Shown: positions 1-10,100, counted from the first letter of the stretch. The stretch: DNA of 28,823 nt from PUPG01 sp031323845 (GCA_031323845.1 JAVIYP010000033.1:1-28823), one strand, 5' to 3'. The notes: a model not told the origin generated them from the letters alone. Numbers and translations: made by a program.

Positions 1-523
1 CTTTGGTGAGTCGTTCGGCATCATCCTCCACAGGCATAAACCCTTTGTTTCCTGCCTGAAAATGGAAATGGTCGGGTGCCGATGCCCCGCAGCGGGGTCC
101 GTTATAGAACACCACAAAGTCTTTAAGCACCCGGGCAAGTTTAAGCATGTCTGTCATACGGCCCCCGATGCGTTGCTCTTTATGATCCACTATGGGAATG
201 GTCAGGTGCAGGGGAAAAATCGGGAAAGGGTTAACCAGGATGAGGTACTCTGACTCAAACTCAACCCATGTCTGCTGTTCAGGAAGGTGTGCCCGGCATA
301 AAAAGCATTTCCTCCGGCTGATGCTTTTGTCGTCCACCTTGGCTGCCGAAGAATAGATGCGTTCCGGGTTAAACTGCACCCCTACCTCAACGCCTTCACC
401 TAAGCGTACAAAGCGTTTTTTTACTTTTTGAAGCCCGCGGTAATTTTTTTCAGCCAAATCCCAGTCCTGCTGTTGTTGCTTCAGCATCTCATAAACACGC
501 TCCTGAAGGTTATTTTCGCTCAT
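1..523 (-). CDS. DUF4922 / HIT-like (GalT-like) protein, 3' end outside window
   Basis: The gene starts at the ATG on the minus strand at 523 and stays open to the window edge, giving 174 visible residues without a stop. It begins MSENNLQERVYEML. A CFLCRAHLP segment near residue 75 looks like a metal-binding or structural Cys pair. The segment CGASAPDHFHFQAG near residue 155 carries an H-x-H-x-Q triad, typical of the HIT/GalT nucleotidyl-transferase superfamily. Bacteroidota proteins with this layout are usually annotated DUF4922, and their substrate is unknown to me. It is the last visible gene of the minus-strand operon, with only 9 nt between it and the glycosyltransferase stop. The neighbour suggests a nucleotide-sugar or sugar-phosphate reaction, but that is inference. 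Confidence 0.75.
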   Translation of the reverse strand, partial: MSENNLQERVYEMLKQQQQDWDLAEKNYRGLQKVKKRFVRLGEGVEVGVQFNPERIYSSAAKVDDKSISRRKCFLCRAHLPEQQTWVEFESEYLILVNPFPIFPLHLTIPIVDHKEQRIGGRMTDMLKLARVLKDFVVFYNGPRCGASAPDHFHFQAGNKGFMPVEDDAERLTK

Positions 524-532
524 ACCCGACCC

Positions 533-2011
533 TTACGCTTTTTTGTTGAGACCAATCCGCGCCTGGAGTTCAATGGTGCGCACCCTGTCTTTGTAGAGAT
601 TATGCGCATTTTGTTTTTCGATACTGAGGGAAGCGTCTGTGTTTTCATCCCAGCGCCGGCAGAGATACAAGGGTTCATATATCCGGCCAATCTGGTAGAA
701 CCGGCTTATATTCAACGCTACTGCATAATCTTCGCCATAGCTGACATTAGGCAGGCGAATGGAACGCAACACAGGGGCGTAAAAGGCCCTTGGGGCTCCC
801 AGTCCATTAATTCTCAAAGCATTGTTACGTCCATTGTCGGGTGTCCATTCCATGTGGTCAATCAGTCCCGGAGGGATCTCTTCCAGTTTGAAATTAACCA
901 TCTGATAGCTGCCCACCACCATGGCACACTGCTGCTCATAAAAGGCGTCCACGATGCGCTGCAGCACCTGGTCATCGATATACAGGTCGTCACTGTCGAG
1001 CTGAATGGCAAACTTTCCGCATTGCTTGTGAAACACACCCTCATTCCAGCAACCGCCTATGCCAAGATCATTTCTGTCAGGCACTACATGCAGGAGCCTT
1101 CCATCTTCTTTCGATAATTGATCAAGTAACTCGCTGGTACCGTCGGTCGAATGATTATCAACAACAATAATATTAAACCGGAAAGAGGTTTTTTGACTAA
1201 ACACCGACCTGACGGCATCCTCAATGGTTTTGGCCCGATTCCTTACAGGAATGATCACGGAGGCTTCCACCGGAAATGCTTCGTCGTCGAACCGGACCTC
1301 GGCAAACTCAGGCTTTAACCACCCTCCGATGTCCCTGAGGTGTTGTGTGCATGCCGTTTCCATTTCAATCTGCACCGCCCTGTTTCGCGGATCGACGTAG
1401 TCAAATATTTTTTCCCCTGACTTACGGATGTCTGTTTCCATTTCCGTATAGAGAAATTCAGGGATGCGGAACAGCTTCTTATACTGTGAAACCTTAAGCC
1501 GGAGGTCGTACAAGCCTGCATACAGGTAGTCCGCTTCCATTCGTCCGGCGGCTTTTTTCAGCTCACCTGTGCAGTAAAGCAGCAGCGAGCCAAAGTTAAA
1601 ATCATCACGCAGGCTTCCCTCCTGGTAGTCGATCACGGGCATTGCTGCCAACCGGCCCTCCTTTTCCTGGTAGTGATCTGAATAGATCATACCGGCACCG
1701 GTGTTTTCAGCCACCTGCACCATTCTTTCAAGGGCAAACATGCCCAGCTTCAGGGGCAACGCCTTCGTGTAAATCAGTGTGTATGTAGATTGTGAAAGCT
1801 GTCCAATTTTTCGGATTCCGGCAGCCGATTGGAGGGTTTCAGCCCCTGCAACAACCGCTTTCTCAGCATAGGACAGGTCATTTTCAGACAAGCTCCCAAA
1901 CACGTAAACACGTTCTATTAAGGGTTGTTTTTCAAGAGATAACAGGGTTTCGCGAAGATCATTCACGGCTCCGGCAGGTAAAAAGCAGCTAATGGTTTTG
2001 TGGTTTGTCAT
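533..2011 (-). CDS. Family 2 glycosyltransferase with tandem GT-A-like domains
   Basis: This 492-residue protein has no signal peptide and no membrane segment, so it should act in the cytoplasm. Residues 248-450 are a clear GT2 domain: EASVIIPVRNRAKTIEDAV opens the Rossmann-like half, IIVVDNHSTDGT is the usual second strand, and QLDSDD at 338-342 is the metal- and nucleotide-binding DxD motif. Residues 1-240 look like a second, degenerate GT-A fold (FLPAGAVNDLRETLLSLEKQ, then GAGMIYSDHYQ), so the protein probably has two tandem GT domains with only the C-terminal one clearly active. It lies 12 nt downstream of the amidase-like gene and 9 nt upstream of the DUF4922 gene, which implies cotranscription. 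Acceptor and donor sugars cannot be read from the sequence. Confidence 0.85.
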   Translation of the reverse strand: MTNHKTISCFLPAGAVNDLRETLLSLEKQPLIERVYVFGSLSENDLSYAEKAVVAGAETLQSAAGIRKIGQLSQSTYTLIYTKALPLKLGMFALERMVQVAENTGAGMIYSDHYQEKEGRLAAMPVIDYQEGSLRDDFNFGSLLLYCTGELKKAAGRMEADYLYAGLYDLRLKVSQYKKLFRIPEFLYTEMETDIRKSGEKIFDYVDPRNRAVQIEMETACTQHLRDIGGWLKPEFAEVRFDDEAFPVEASVIIPVRNRAKTIEDAVRSVFSQKTSFRFNIIVVDNHSTDGTSELLDQLSKEDGRLLHVVPDRNDLGIGGCWNEGVFHKQCGKFAIQLDSDDLYIDDQVLQRIVDAFYEQQCAMVVGSYQMVNFKLEEIPPGLIDHMEWTPDNGRNNALRINGLGAPRAFYAPVLRSIRLPNVSYGEDYAVALNISRFYQIGRIYEPLYLCRRWDENTDASLSIEKQNAHNLYKDRVRTIELQARIGLNKKA

Positions 2012-2023
2012 AATTGAGTTTAT

Positions 2024-5000
2024 TTATGGATTATCAAAAAAATATAATATTCGTTTCATCAGTTCATCCCGCTCATTTGCGCAGGTGATGGTTTCGAAGG
2101 GAAACCCCATGGTAAAGACTTTATGTGCTGCCTCATGCAGGACTGCAGCGCTGGTTTTGTTCGAAGCATAGCGGTATACGGTTCGACTGTTGTTGCCATA
2201 AGGCTCAATGGCATCGGGAGCTTCTACGGAATATATTTCGGGATGCCAGCTGGTGTTGAAGGCCAGCACAGGCAGCGGTGCCATGCCGGTTCTTTCGGTA
2301 GGATGCACTACTCCGCGGTTACAAGCATTATTGGTGCGCCAGATGAATCCAAGCCACTGTTTCGCAAACCCGACAGCTTCTTCATCCTCATGTTGAATCA
2401 TGTCGCTGCCGATGTGGGCCCCGGTGATCATAATATTGCCTCCGGCATCAGCATAGCGTTTCAGCTTCTGCATCATTGCACCGGTAAACACCCTGAATTC
2501 AATACTATCCTTGCTTAGCCAGGAAGCAATCCCCTTTTGCCTGCCCATGATCAGGTTCACCGCCCAGTAGTCTTCCGGCGTTACCACACCGTCTTCGAAG
2601 GCTTTTCTGCTTGCGGATACAAAAGAGTAGCCGGCATTCCTGATGGCAGTGCCGTGGATAGCGGGATAATCAAAGGTGTTTCCCGGCAGGATTTTTTTCT
2701 CCGTATCAGCATAGCTTGCTCCCCACCCCGGGCTGTCGTCATCAAGCCAGGGGGAACTGCGCAGGAAGTCGTACTGCATGCCTGTATAAGCTACTGAATA
2801 CCGATACGGGATGGGGTGGTCGTCCCACCAGGTGATACCTGCCAGGATGTCCGTGTCAAAGACACCCGGACCGCTGACCCTGTCAAAACCATTCACCACC
2901 AAAACCGTTTTTCCCTGATCAGGCACAAGGGCAACAGACAATATTTCTGAAGGGAAGCTCTCGCCACCGCTATTGAAGGCAGTGACCTTAAAGCTGTAGA
3001 GGGTTTGCCACTCCGGCAGCTCCAGTTCTATGCGGTTTTCATGGACAAGAGTTCCCCGGTCAAATCCTTCACCTTCTTTTCTGCGATATACCATAAAGAA
3101 TTCCGGGGTGGCAGTAGGCTCGAGCACATCTTCCCTGGCTTCCCATGACAATGTTATGTTTTTTCCATCGTTTCGTTCGATAGCCAGCGCTTGAGGAGGT
3201 AAGGGCTGCACCACAGCCTGCCGCCCCTCCTGCCCTGCCACAAAACGCAGTATGCCCTTGTAAATGGCCCGGCCTGCGATAAACTGGAATCTCGGATCCA
3301 GGCCGTAACGTATATCACCCAGGTTCTGATGCGAATACAGTTCAAGCAGCAAGGCAGGCACATTGGGCCTCCATGCTTCGGAGTACTGCCTGTCCCACAA
3401 GGCCCTCCTTGTCCAGTCGGGATTCACCAACGCCCTGACATCCTGCACCAGCTGATCCTGGATCACATCGCCAAGGTCGCGGCTGGCCAGACGTGATACG
3501 CCATCCGGAAAAAGCCCGTCATTACGCTGTGCACTGTATATAGCCAGGGTGCCAATCACTGAATCGCCGTCAGTAACACCGGCGTCGGTATGAAAAGCAA
3601 GGGAAAGATCAACCGGTATTCCAAGTCCTGCTGACCCCCGCGCCCTCTCAGGTCCCAGAGGTGCACCCATCAGATAATTCACCCACTCGCCGCGCGACAT
3701 AAAATCGTCGTTGTAATCATTGCGTCCTTCATTAAGTGAATAAACCAGGGTGTCGGGCATTCCTGAATACTGCAGGAAATACCTCGCTCCCTCAACAAAC
3801 CTTGGGCTTTGACTGGTTTTCCAGGATATTGCCGGAGTTTCCGTTATCTGAGTTTGTTTACTTACTGAACTATGCCTGTCATCTGCCGATCGCTGATCGG
3901 GCAACATGTCGGCTGATGCCCTTCTTGCCACATTTCCCATACCTCCACCAAAGCGCACAGCGTCTGCCGTGATGTAACCCTCAGATGAGGCACCGGCAGA
4001 CAGCAGGACACTTCCGGTTTCGGGGTTTTTCCCTTCATTAAAGTAAAAGTGCCCCAGGTAAACCCACGTTGCCTGTCCTATTTGCTGGTTAACCCTGAAA
4101 GAGGCTTCACCGCCCGGGTATTTAACCACATAATTGGCATCGTCAATATTACCGGGAGCCTCGGCATAGGAAACGTACACGGCGTAATGACCGTCGGCCG
4201 GAAAGTCAGGAACATAGCGCAGCAACGCATCCGGGCTTGCAGGGATACGCAGATGCTTGCCGGAGCGGAACGGATGTTCCCTGTCAAAGAGCGTATCCCG
4301 CAGGGCAAAACCTCCTGAAACCCTGCTCCACCGGTGGTTACCATGCTCAATGATGAGCTCTGAATCACCCGTGGACCTGCCTGTGTCAACAATAACTTCG
4401 TGGGTTTGTACATCCCTTTCCCGCGGCAGCAAAACCACTGCACCGGCATTTTCAAGCATGGGTGTGATGTACCCGACCACATAGTCCATGGTTGCCATGT
4501 CTTCCACAACACCGAAAAGCCTGGCCCGTTGCCATTGCCACCTGTCCTTTGAGGCATCGTAGTAATAACCGTGGCTGTGCCAGAGCGCAAGATGATTGTT
4601 TGAAAGGCCATACGTGATATCCGGTCTGTCGATGCGCATGACCAAAGGTGGCTTTTCGTCAGCAGGCCTTACCCTCTGATCGTCCAAAGGTATGACTTCA
4701 CCCCTGAAAATATTCGGCACATATTCATGCAACAACCGATGGCGGGCATAAAGCTCCAGATGATAGTTACGGAAACGCCATCCCAGCATGTTCATGAGCT
4801 CTGTTTCCAGAAAGACCAACCAGGGATATCGCACAGGCAAATGAGTAACCGCCGGACTTAAAAACACTTTAATGACTAGCCTTTCCCTGTCAACAGCCAG
4901 ACTGTCGATGTCCATTCTGCCCAGGCGGATGTAAGGCTTAAATAATTCAGATGCATCAGAAAGGTTCCTCTCGGCACGCCTGTGCAGGCGATCATCACGC

Positions 5001-5089
5001 GAAAATATTTGTGCCTGATGTTCAGTGACGACAAAACACATCAACACAAATAAAACCAGGCTTTTTATCCTGATGCAAGGTACGTTCAT
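2024..5089 (-). CDS. Secreted amidase_3-like protein with inserted golvesin domain and fn3
   Basis: This 1021-residue protein has an N-terminal signal peptide (MNVPCIRIKSLVLFVLMCFV, cleavage near HQAQ at 27). It resembles a zinc N-acetylmuramoyl-L-alanine amidase whose fold is split. The first half carries ALWHSHGYYYD (candidate ligand His171 or His173) and VVEDMAT (Glu196). A golvesin/xanthan-lyase-type beta domain follows at about 240-382 (AVYVSYAEAPGNIDDANY to GYITADAVRFGGG). The second half resumes with LSLAFHTDAG (His500) and ALLLELYSHQN (Glu583, in the position of the amidase catalytic Glu). A fibronectin III-like domain spans about 628-720. The last 290 residues resemble a glutamine-amidotransferase-like fold (YADAGGNIMITGAHIGSDM). 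Database names for such proteins include xanthan lyase or golvesin-domain protein. Peptidoglycan cleavage is inferred from motifs and context. It heads the minus-strand operon. Confidence 0.75.
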   Translation of the reverse strand: MNVPCIRIKSLVLFVLMCFVVTEHQAQIFSRDDRLHRRAERNLSDASELFKPYIRLGRMDIDSLAVDRERLVIKVFLSPAVTHLPVRYPWLVFLETELMNMLGWRFRNYHLELYARHRLLHEYVPNIFRGEVIPLDDQRVRPADEKPPLVMRIDRPDITYGLSNNHLALWHSHGYYYDASKDRWQWQRARLFGVVEDMATMDYVVGYITPMLENAGAVVLLPRERDVQTHEVIVDTGRSTGDSELIIEHGNHRWSRVSGGFALRDTLFDREHPFRSGKHLRIPASPDALLRYVPDFPADGHYAVYVSYAEAPGNIDDANYVVKYPGGEASFRVNQQIGQATWVYLGHFYFNEGKNPETGSVLLSAGASSEGYITADAVRFGGGMGNVARRASADMLPDQRSADDRHSSVSKQTQITETPAISWKTSQSPRFVEGARYFLQYSGMPDTLVYSLNEGRNDYNDDFMSRGEWVNYLMGAPLGPERARGSAGLGIPVDLSLAFHTDAGVTDGDSVIGTLAIYSAQRNDGLFPDGVSRLASRDLGDVIQDQLVQDVRALVNPDWTRRALWDRQYSEAWRPNVPALLLELYSHQNLGDIRYGLDPRFQFIAGRAIYKGILRFVAGQEGRQAVVQPLPPQALAIERNDGKNITLSWEAREDVLEPTATPEFFMVYRRKEGEGFDRGTLVHENRIELELPEWQTLYSFKVTAFNSGGESFPSEILSVALVPDQGKTVLVVNGFDRVSGPGVFDTDILAGITWWDDHPIPYRYSVAYTGMQYDFLRSSPWLDDDSPGWGASYADTEKKILPGNTFDYPAIHGTAIRNAGYSFVSASRKAFEDGVVTPEDYWAVNLIMGRQKGIASWLSKDSIEFRVFTGAMMQKLKRYADAGGNIMITGAHIGSDMIQHEDEEAVGFAKQWLGFIWRTNNACNRGVVHPTERTGMAPLPVLAFNTSWHPEIYSVEAPDAIEPYGNNSRTVYRYASNKTSAAVLHEAAHKVFTMGFPFETITCANERDELMKRILYFFDNP

Positions 5090-5142
5090 CTTGGCCGGCG
5101 CATTACTGTTAATTGCTGAAAGACCACAGCTTAAATGACCCC

Positions 5143-5150
5143 CAAATGTA
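5143..5150 (-). promoter_or_regulatory. Candidate -7 element for the minus-strand amidase operon
   Basis: Read on the minus strand, this is TACATTTG, an exact match to the Bacteroidota -7 consensus TAnnTTTG. It lies 53 nt upstream of the ATG at 5089. No TTTG sits at the ideal 19-nt spacing; the nearest (5163-5166) is only 12 nt away. The call therefore rests on the -7 box and its position. Confidence 0.45.
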
Positions 5151-5220
5151 TTAACTCTTTTTCAAATATGAAAAAAAAATCCAGTTTTTAAAAAAAATAA
5201 TTAATAATTAAATTTATTTA

Positions 5221-5228
5221 TACATTTG
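5221..5228 (+). promoter_or_regulatory. Candidate -7 element for the kinase-murQ-sus operon
   Basis: TACATTTG matches the Bacteroidota -7 consensus TAnnTTTG exactly and lies 46 nt upstream of the kinase ATG. The 60 nt before it are almost pure A/T, and no clear -33 TTTG is present at 19 nt. The same octamer drives the divergent gene on the other strand. Confidence 0.45.
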
Positions 5229-5274
5229 TGAAGTAAATACTTATTTTTAAAGTTCGGTTTACAAAAAATAGCTA

Positions 5275-6123
5275 ATGATGAAACTCATTGCCGACAGCGG
5301 TTCAACCAACACGAGGTGGCATCTTTTGCCGGATACTGCACAAGCCGCTACTGACCAATGCCATACTACCGGCATCAATCCATACTTTCAAAGCGAAAAG
5401 GAGATACTGGAAAGTCTTAAAAATGAGTTCAGCATGCGCATACCAGCACTGCACTCCATTCACTTTTACGGTGCAGGCATAACCGACGGTTCAAAAAAAG
5501 AGTTGCTGCGTTCGGTACTTACGTCTTTTTTCGGCGTCAAGGATATCTATATTGAAAGCGATTTAATGGCAGCCGCCCGTTCCTTGTGTCAAGACCAGGA
5601 AGGCATTGCTGCCATCCTGGGAACAGGATCGAACTCCTGTTACTATGATGGTTCGACCATTGTTCAGAATGTTTCGCCCCTGGGGTTTATATTGGGAGAT
5701 GAAGGCAGTGGTGCCGTTTTGGGACGCACGCTGATCGCTGACATTCTGAAAAACCAGTTGCCTGAAAACATTATTAAACGGTTTTTTGAAACCTGTCAGG
5801 TTACCCGGCAGGAGATCCTGGAACATGTTTACAGAAAACCTTTCCCCAATCGTTATCTTGCCAGCTTCACCCCTTTTTTACTGGAGCATATGCATGAGGA
5901 GGAGGTGAAGCAGATCATTACCGGCAGTTTCATGTCGTTCTTCAGGCGCAATATTGCGCAGTACCCACAATCGCACAGGCTGCCTGTATATTTCACCGGC
6001 AGCATTGCCTGGTATTTTTCTTCGTTACTCAGGGAGGTTGCGACAAAAACGGGGTTTACGGTGGGAACGATAACCCGCGACCCGATAGAGGGATTGCTGG
6101 AATTCCACAAAAAAGTAAAATAA
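5275..6123 (+). CDS. murK: BadF/BadG-type amino-sugar kinase, MurNAc kinase (MurK)-like
   Basis: This 282-residue cytoplasmic kinase belongs to the ASKHA fold (BadF/BadG/BcrA and N-acetylglucosamine kinase group). The phosphate-1 loop is ADSGSTNTRW at residues 6-15, the phosphate-2 region is AILGTGSNSCYYDG at 113-126, and LGFILGDEGSGAVLG at 136-150 is the sugar- and ATP-site signature seen in GlcNAc kinases. Length is normal for the family. The start is an ATG-ATG pair; either Met is possible. It sits 49 nt upstream of murQ. In Tannerella forsythia a related kinase (MurK) phosphorylates imported MurNAc to MurNAc-6-phosphate next to MurQ, so the same role is inferred here. GlcNAc kinase activity is the main alternative, and sequence alone does not separate the two. 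Confidence 0.75.
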   Translation: MMKLIADSGSTNTRWHLLPDTAQAATDQCHTTGINPYFQSEKEILESLKNEFSMRIPALHSIHFYGAGITDGSKKELLRSVLTSFFGVKDIYIESDLMAAARSLCQDQEGIAAILGTGSNSCYYDGSTIVQNVSPLGFILGDEGSGAVLGRTLIADILKNQLPENIIKRFFETCQVTRQEILEHVYRKPFPNRYLASFTPFLLEHMHEEEVKQIITGSFMSFFRRNIAQYPQSHRLPVYFTGSIAWYFSSLLREVATKTGFTVGTITRDPIEGLLEFHKKVK

Positions 6124-6178
6124 TCTTGATGGAATGAAAGAGGATTCATAAATTTACGGATTAATAAGAGTCTTGGTC

Positions 6179-7024
6179 ATGGCGAAGAGAGAAAGAGACA
6201 CTTTTGCACTAAGCATCACTGAATCACCGTCAGCTTTTGAGGATTTGGAAAAGATGACAGTGGGTCAGCTCGTGAGGTCGATGAACCAGGAAGATTTTAA
6301 GGTACCCAGGGCCGTAAAAAAGGCATTACCCCAGATCGAGCGACTGATAGCGCACATTTTGATCAGGATGCAGCAGGGTGGCCGTATTTTCTATCTTGGA
6401 GCAGGTACGAGTGGTCGTTTGGGTGTGCTCGATGCATCAGAGCTTCCGCCTACGTTTGGCGTTGAAGCGGGCGTGGTCATCGGCTTGATAGCCGGTGGCG
6501 ATGTTGCCCTCAGGAAGGCTGTTGAGGCTGCTGAAGACAATCCCGAAATAGCCTGGCAAGAGCTTCAGGACCATAACATTACACCTTTAGACACTGTTAT
6601 TGGCATCGCCGCATCCGGCACTACTCCCTACGTTGTAGGCGGTTTGAAGCGGGCCGGTGAACATGGCATCCTAACGGCCTGCATCACCTGTAATCCGGGT
6701 TCAAAGGTGGCACAAGTTGCGGAATATCCTATTGAAGTAGTTGTAGGGCCCGAGTTTGTCACGGGCAGCACCAGGTTAAAGGCCGGCACAGCTCAGAAAA
6801 TGGTGTTAAACATCATCACAACCACCCTGATGATCAAGATGGGAAGGGTAAAAGGAAACAAGATGGTAAACATGCAGCTGACGAATCAAAAGCTTGTGGT
6901 CAGGGGCACGCGAATGTTAATGGAGGAACTGGGGCTTCCTGAGCATGGAGCCAGGGAAACACTGTTCAGGTACGGTTCTGTAAAAAAAGCACTGGAAGAA
7001 ATGAAACATGAACGTCAGCCTTAA
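6179..7024 (+). CDS. murQ: N-acetylmuramic acid 6-phosphate etherase MurQ
   Basis: MurQ cleaves the lactyl ether of MurNAc-6-phosphate to give GlcNAc-6-phosphate and D-lactate in the cytoplasm. The 281-residue product is a full-length SIS-domain protein. It carries GAGTSGRLGVLDASE at residues 74-88, whose Glu88 corresponds to the catalytic Glu83 of E. coli MurQ. EAAEDN at 116-121 supplies Glu119, equivalent to Glu114. GIAASGTTPYV, TGSTRLKAGTAQKM and the C-terminal helical domain are all present. I chose the ATG at 6179; an in-frame TTG at 6173 would add only two residues. It follows the kinase by about 50 nt and precedes SusC by 138 nt, so kinase and etherase are probably cotranscribed. The usual N-terminal TE motif reads ITESPS here. 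Confidence 0.93.
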   Translation: MAKRERDTFALSITESPSAFEDLEKMTVGQLVRSMNQEDFKVPRAVKKALPQIERLIAHILIRMQQGGRIFYLGAGTSGRLGVLDASELPPTFGVEAGVVIGLIAGGDVALRKAVEAAEDNPEIAWQELQDHNITPLDTVIGIAASGTTPYVVGGLKRAGEHGILTACITCNPGSKVAQVAEYPIEVVVGPEFVTGSTRLKAGTAQKMVLNIITTTLMIKMGRVKGNKMVNMQLTNQKLVVRGTRMLMEELGLPEHGARETLFRYGSVKKALEEMKHERQP

Positions 7025-7162
7025 GCAGCAAAAATAAACATCATACCAGGATACAAACTGACTTTTTTTATATATTTATTGGTCCTGAAACATTTCATTC
7101 AACACATTAATAAAAACACATCAATCAAAAAGAAAAACACACATAAACCAAATCACAGCACA

Positions 7163-10100
7163 ATGAAAAAAATCTTCACTATCACCTGCCTTTTGCTATG
7201 CATAGTGATCAACGTTAATGCTCAGCAAAGGATAGTCAGGGGTACGGTTACGGATGCCACCGATGGTATTCCCTTACCTGGTGTCACTATTTTGATCAAA
7301 GGGACGACCATCGGTACAACCAGCGACCTTGACGGTAATTATGAGATCAGGGTTTCGCCTGAGAATGTTCTTGTTTTCAGGTTTATCGGGATGGAGACCA
7401 GGGAGGTTCCGGTTGGTGACCGGACGATCATTGACATTGCCCTGATGCCTGACATTGCCACTCTTGAACAGGTAGTCGTTACTGCTCTGGGTATTAGGAG
7501 GGAAGAACGATTGCTGACGGTGAACATCCAAAGCATTGATGCCGAAGAACTCGTAAGTTCGCGGCAGGAAAACCTTGTAAATGCATTACAGGGGCGTGTT
7601 TCGGGTGTTCAGATCACTTCCACGGGGGGTGCACCCGGTGCTGCCAGTGAGATCATCCTGAGGGGGGCTACATCTGTTGATGGCGACAACCAGCCCCTGT
7701 TTGTCATTGATGGCATACCCATTTCCAACGCCAGTATCAGGGGAACTACCAACAGGGCGGCAGACATCAATCCCAACGACATCGAGTCTATCTCGGTGTT
7801 GAAAGGCGCGGCTGCAGCGGCGCTTTACGGCATTGACGCTGCCAACGGCGCCATCATCATTACCACTAAACGAGGTAAAGAAGGTGTTGTAACGGTTAAC
7901 CTCAGTGCATCCACCACATTAAGTGAAGTCGGTGCTTTGCACGACGTGCAGAACCTTTATACCACAGGTGCGGCAGGACTTTATAACCCGAACACTTTTG
8001 CTCACTGGGGGCCGTTGCACAGACGCAGTGACCAGGTATATAACAACCTGGAGAACTTTTTCCAAACAGGGGTATCAAGAAAAATTGACGCCAACGTCAG
8101 CGGAGGTTCGGAAAACCTTACCTATTACCTGGCGCTGTCTGACCTGAATGATGAAGGTATTGTGCCCAACACCAACTACGAGAGGCAGTCGGCCTTATTA
8201 ACCGGATCTGCCAATATCAACGAAAGGCTCAGGGTTACTACCACTGCCAACATCATTAAAACAAACAACAAATACGGCATCGTAGGTGCTTCCGGAGGCT
8301 GGATGGCCAATGTTTACCGCTGGCCGAGATGGGACGACATGCAAAACATATACATGCCTGACGGAAGTAAACGCTACATTTGGATTCCGGTAAGCGGGAA
8401 CCTTGCCGATGTTCCTGACAACCCTCTCTGGGTGGCACATCATAATGTACGAAACGACGATGTTGACCGGGTTATTGGTTCGGTGAATCTTAATTACGAA
8501 ATCACCGACTGGTTGAGGCTGGACTACATAGCCGGACGCGACTATTTCTCACAGCATTACAAAGCCGTCCGTGAATGGGGATCAAGCGGGGCTGCCTTTG
8601 AGGGCGCCATAAGTGAGTTTAGCAGGGAGGTTGAAAAAATCACCTCAACGGTGATACTCACCGCTGACAGGAAATTAACAGACAACCTCACGGTAACAGC
8701 ACTGGTCGGAAACAACCTGCAATCCGACTATTCCATGAACAGCTTCATTGAAGGCGAAAGGTTCAGGAATCCAACACTGCATTCCATAAACAACCTGCAG
8801 GAGATCAGAACATCGCAATCAACTGCCAGGAGAAGGGTTGTTGGGGTCTTTGGTGACATCACCATAGACTACAAACGCTTCCTGGTGCTTGGTGCAACCG
8901 GCCGAAACGACTGGTCATCCACCCTGCCTCTTCAAAACCGCTCGTTCTTCTATCCCTCCTTCAGCTTTGCCTTTATTCCTTCCGAGCTTCTCGAGGGTAA
9001 CATAAGCAATGTTTTTTCCTTTGCTAAGTTAAGGGGTAGTTTTGCACAGGTGGGTAAGGACGCACCACCTCACAGGCTGACACAAACACTGACGCAGTTT
9101 TATGGTATTGGCGGTGGTTGGAGAAACGACCCCTTTGCCGGAAACCCCATCTTAAAGCCTGAAATCACGACAGAGATAGAGATGGGTATTGACCTGAGGC
9201 TGTGGCAGGGACTGTTCAATGTGGATGTAACCTACTACCAGCGCAAATCCGACGATCAGATCATACAGCCGCGTGTAACCCCTGTTACCGGCGCCATCCT
9301 GCAAACAGTGAACTCAGGTTCGGTGGAAAACAAGGGACTTGAATTCCTGGTAAGCAGCAACATCATCCGCAGAGATGATGTCGCCTGGCAAGTGAGTCTG
9401 AACATGTTTGGAAACCGTTCAAAGCTGACCAAGCTCTTCGGCGATCTGGTTGAGTTTCCCGTAACTTACGGCCAGGTTTCCTCACAGGCGATCGCAAGCT
9501 CATGGCTCGGACAGCCCCTGTTCGGCATTGTGGGTACTGACTATGCGCGCACTGAGGACGGCAGAGTTATTGTAAATGAAAACGGTTATCCTCTTATTGA
9601 CAATGCCAAACGCTATATCGGAAACCGTGAGCCAAAACTGTATTATGGCTTGAACAACAGCTTCCGTTACAGGAATTTTGAATTCTCGTTCCTGGTGGAT
9701 GGCACTTACGGAGCGGAAATCATGAATGCCACAAGCCAGTTCCTGATTTCCAGCGGCAATCATAAAATGCTGGAAGAATACAGGCACAAGGAGGTGATCT
9801 TTGACGGCGTAGTGGAACAGCCCGACGGAACTTACGCACCCAACACAACACCCATTATCCTTGACCGGGTATTTTTCCAGAATTATTACATCCTGGCAGG
9901 AACAAACTTCGTTGAAGAAACCTACTGGATTCGCCTCCGGAATGTAAACCTGACGTATTACCTGCCTGAAAGAATTACAGGCCGCCTGGGGATGAAGTAC
10001 GCATCCGTCTTTCTCAACATGCAAAACCTTTTTCTGATCACCAATTATTCAGGAGGAGACCCCGAGGTGAACAATGCCGGTCCCGGCGGTGGCGCAAGCG

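Noticed and set aside
428..1117. 229-residue open frame on the plus strand
   Set aside because: It is antisense to the glycosyltransferase and the DUF4922 gene, both of which show clear family motifs. The antisense translation shows no recognisable motif.
7079..7162. 28-codon N-terminal extension of SusC
   Set aside because: It would bury the signal peptide. The ATG at 7163 is followed immediately by a normal signal sequence.
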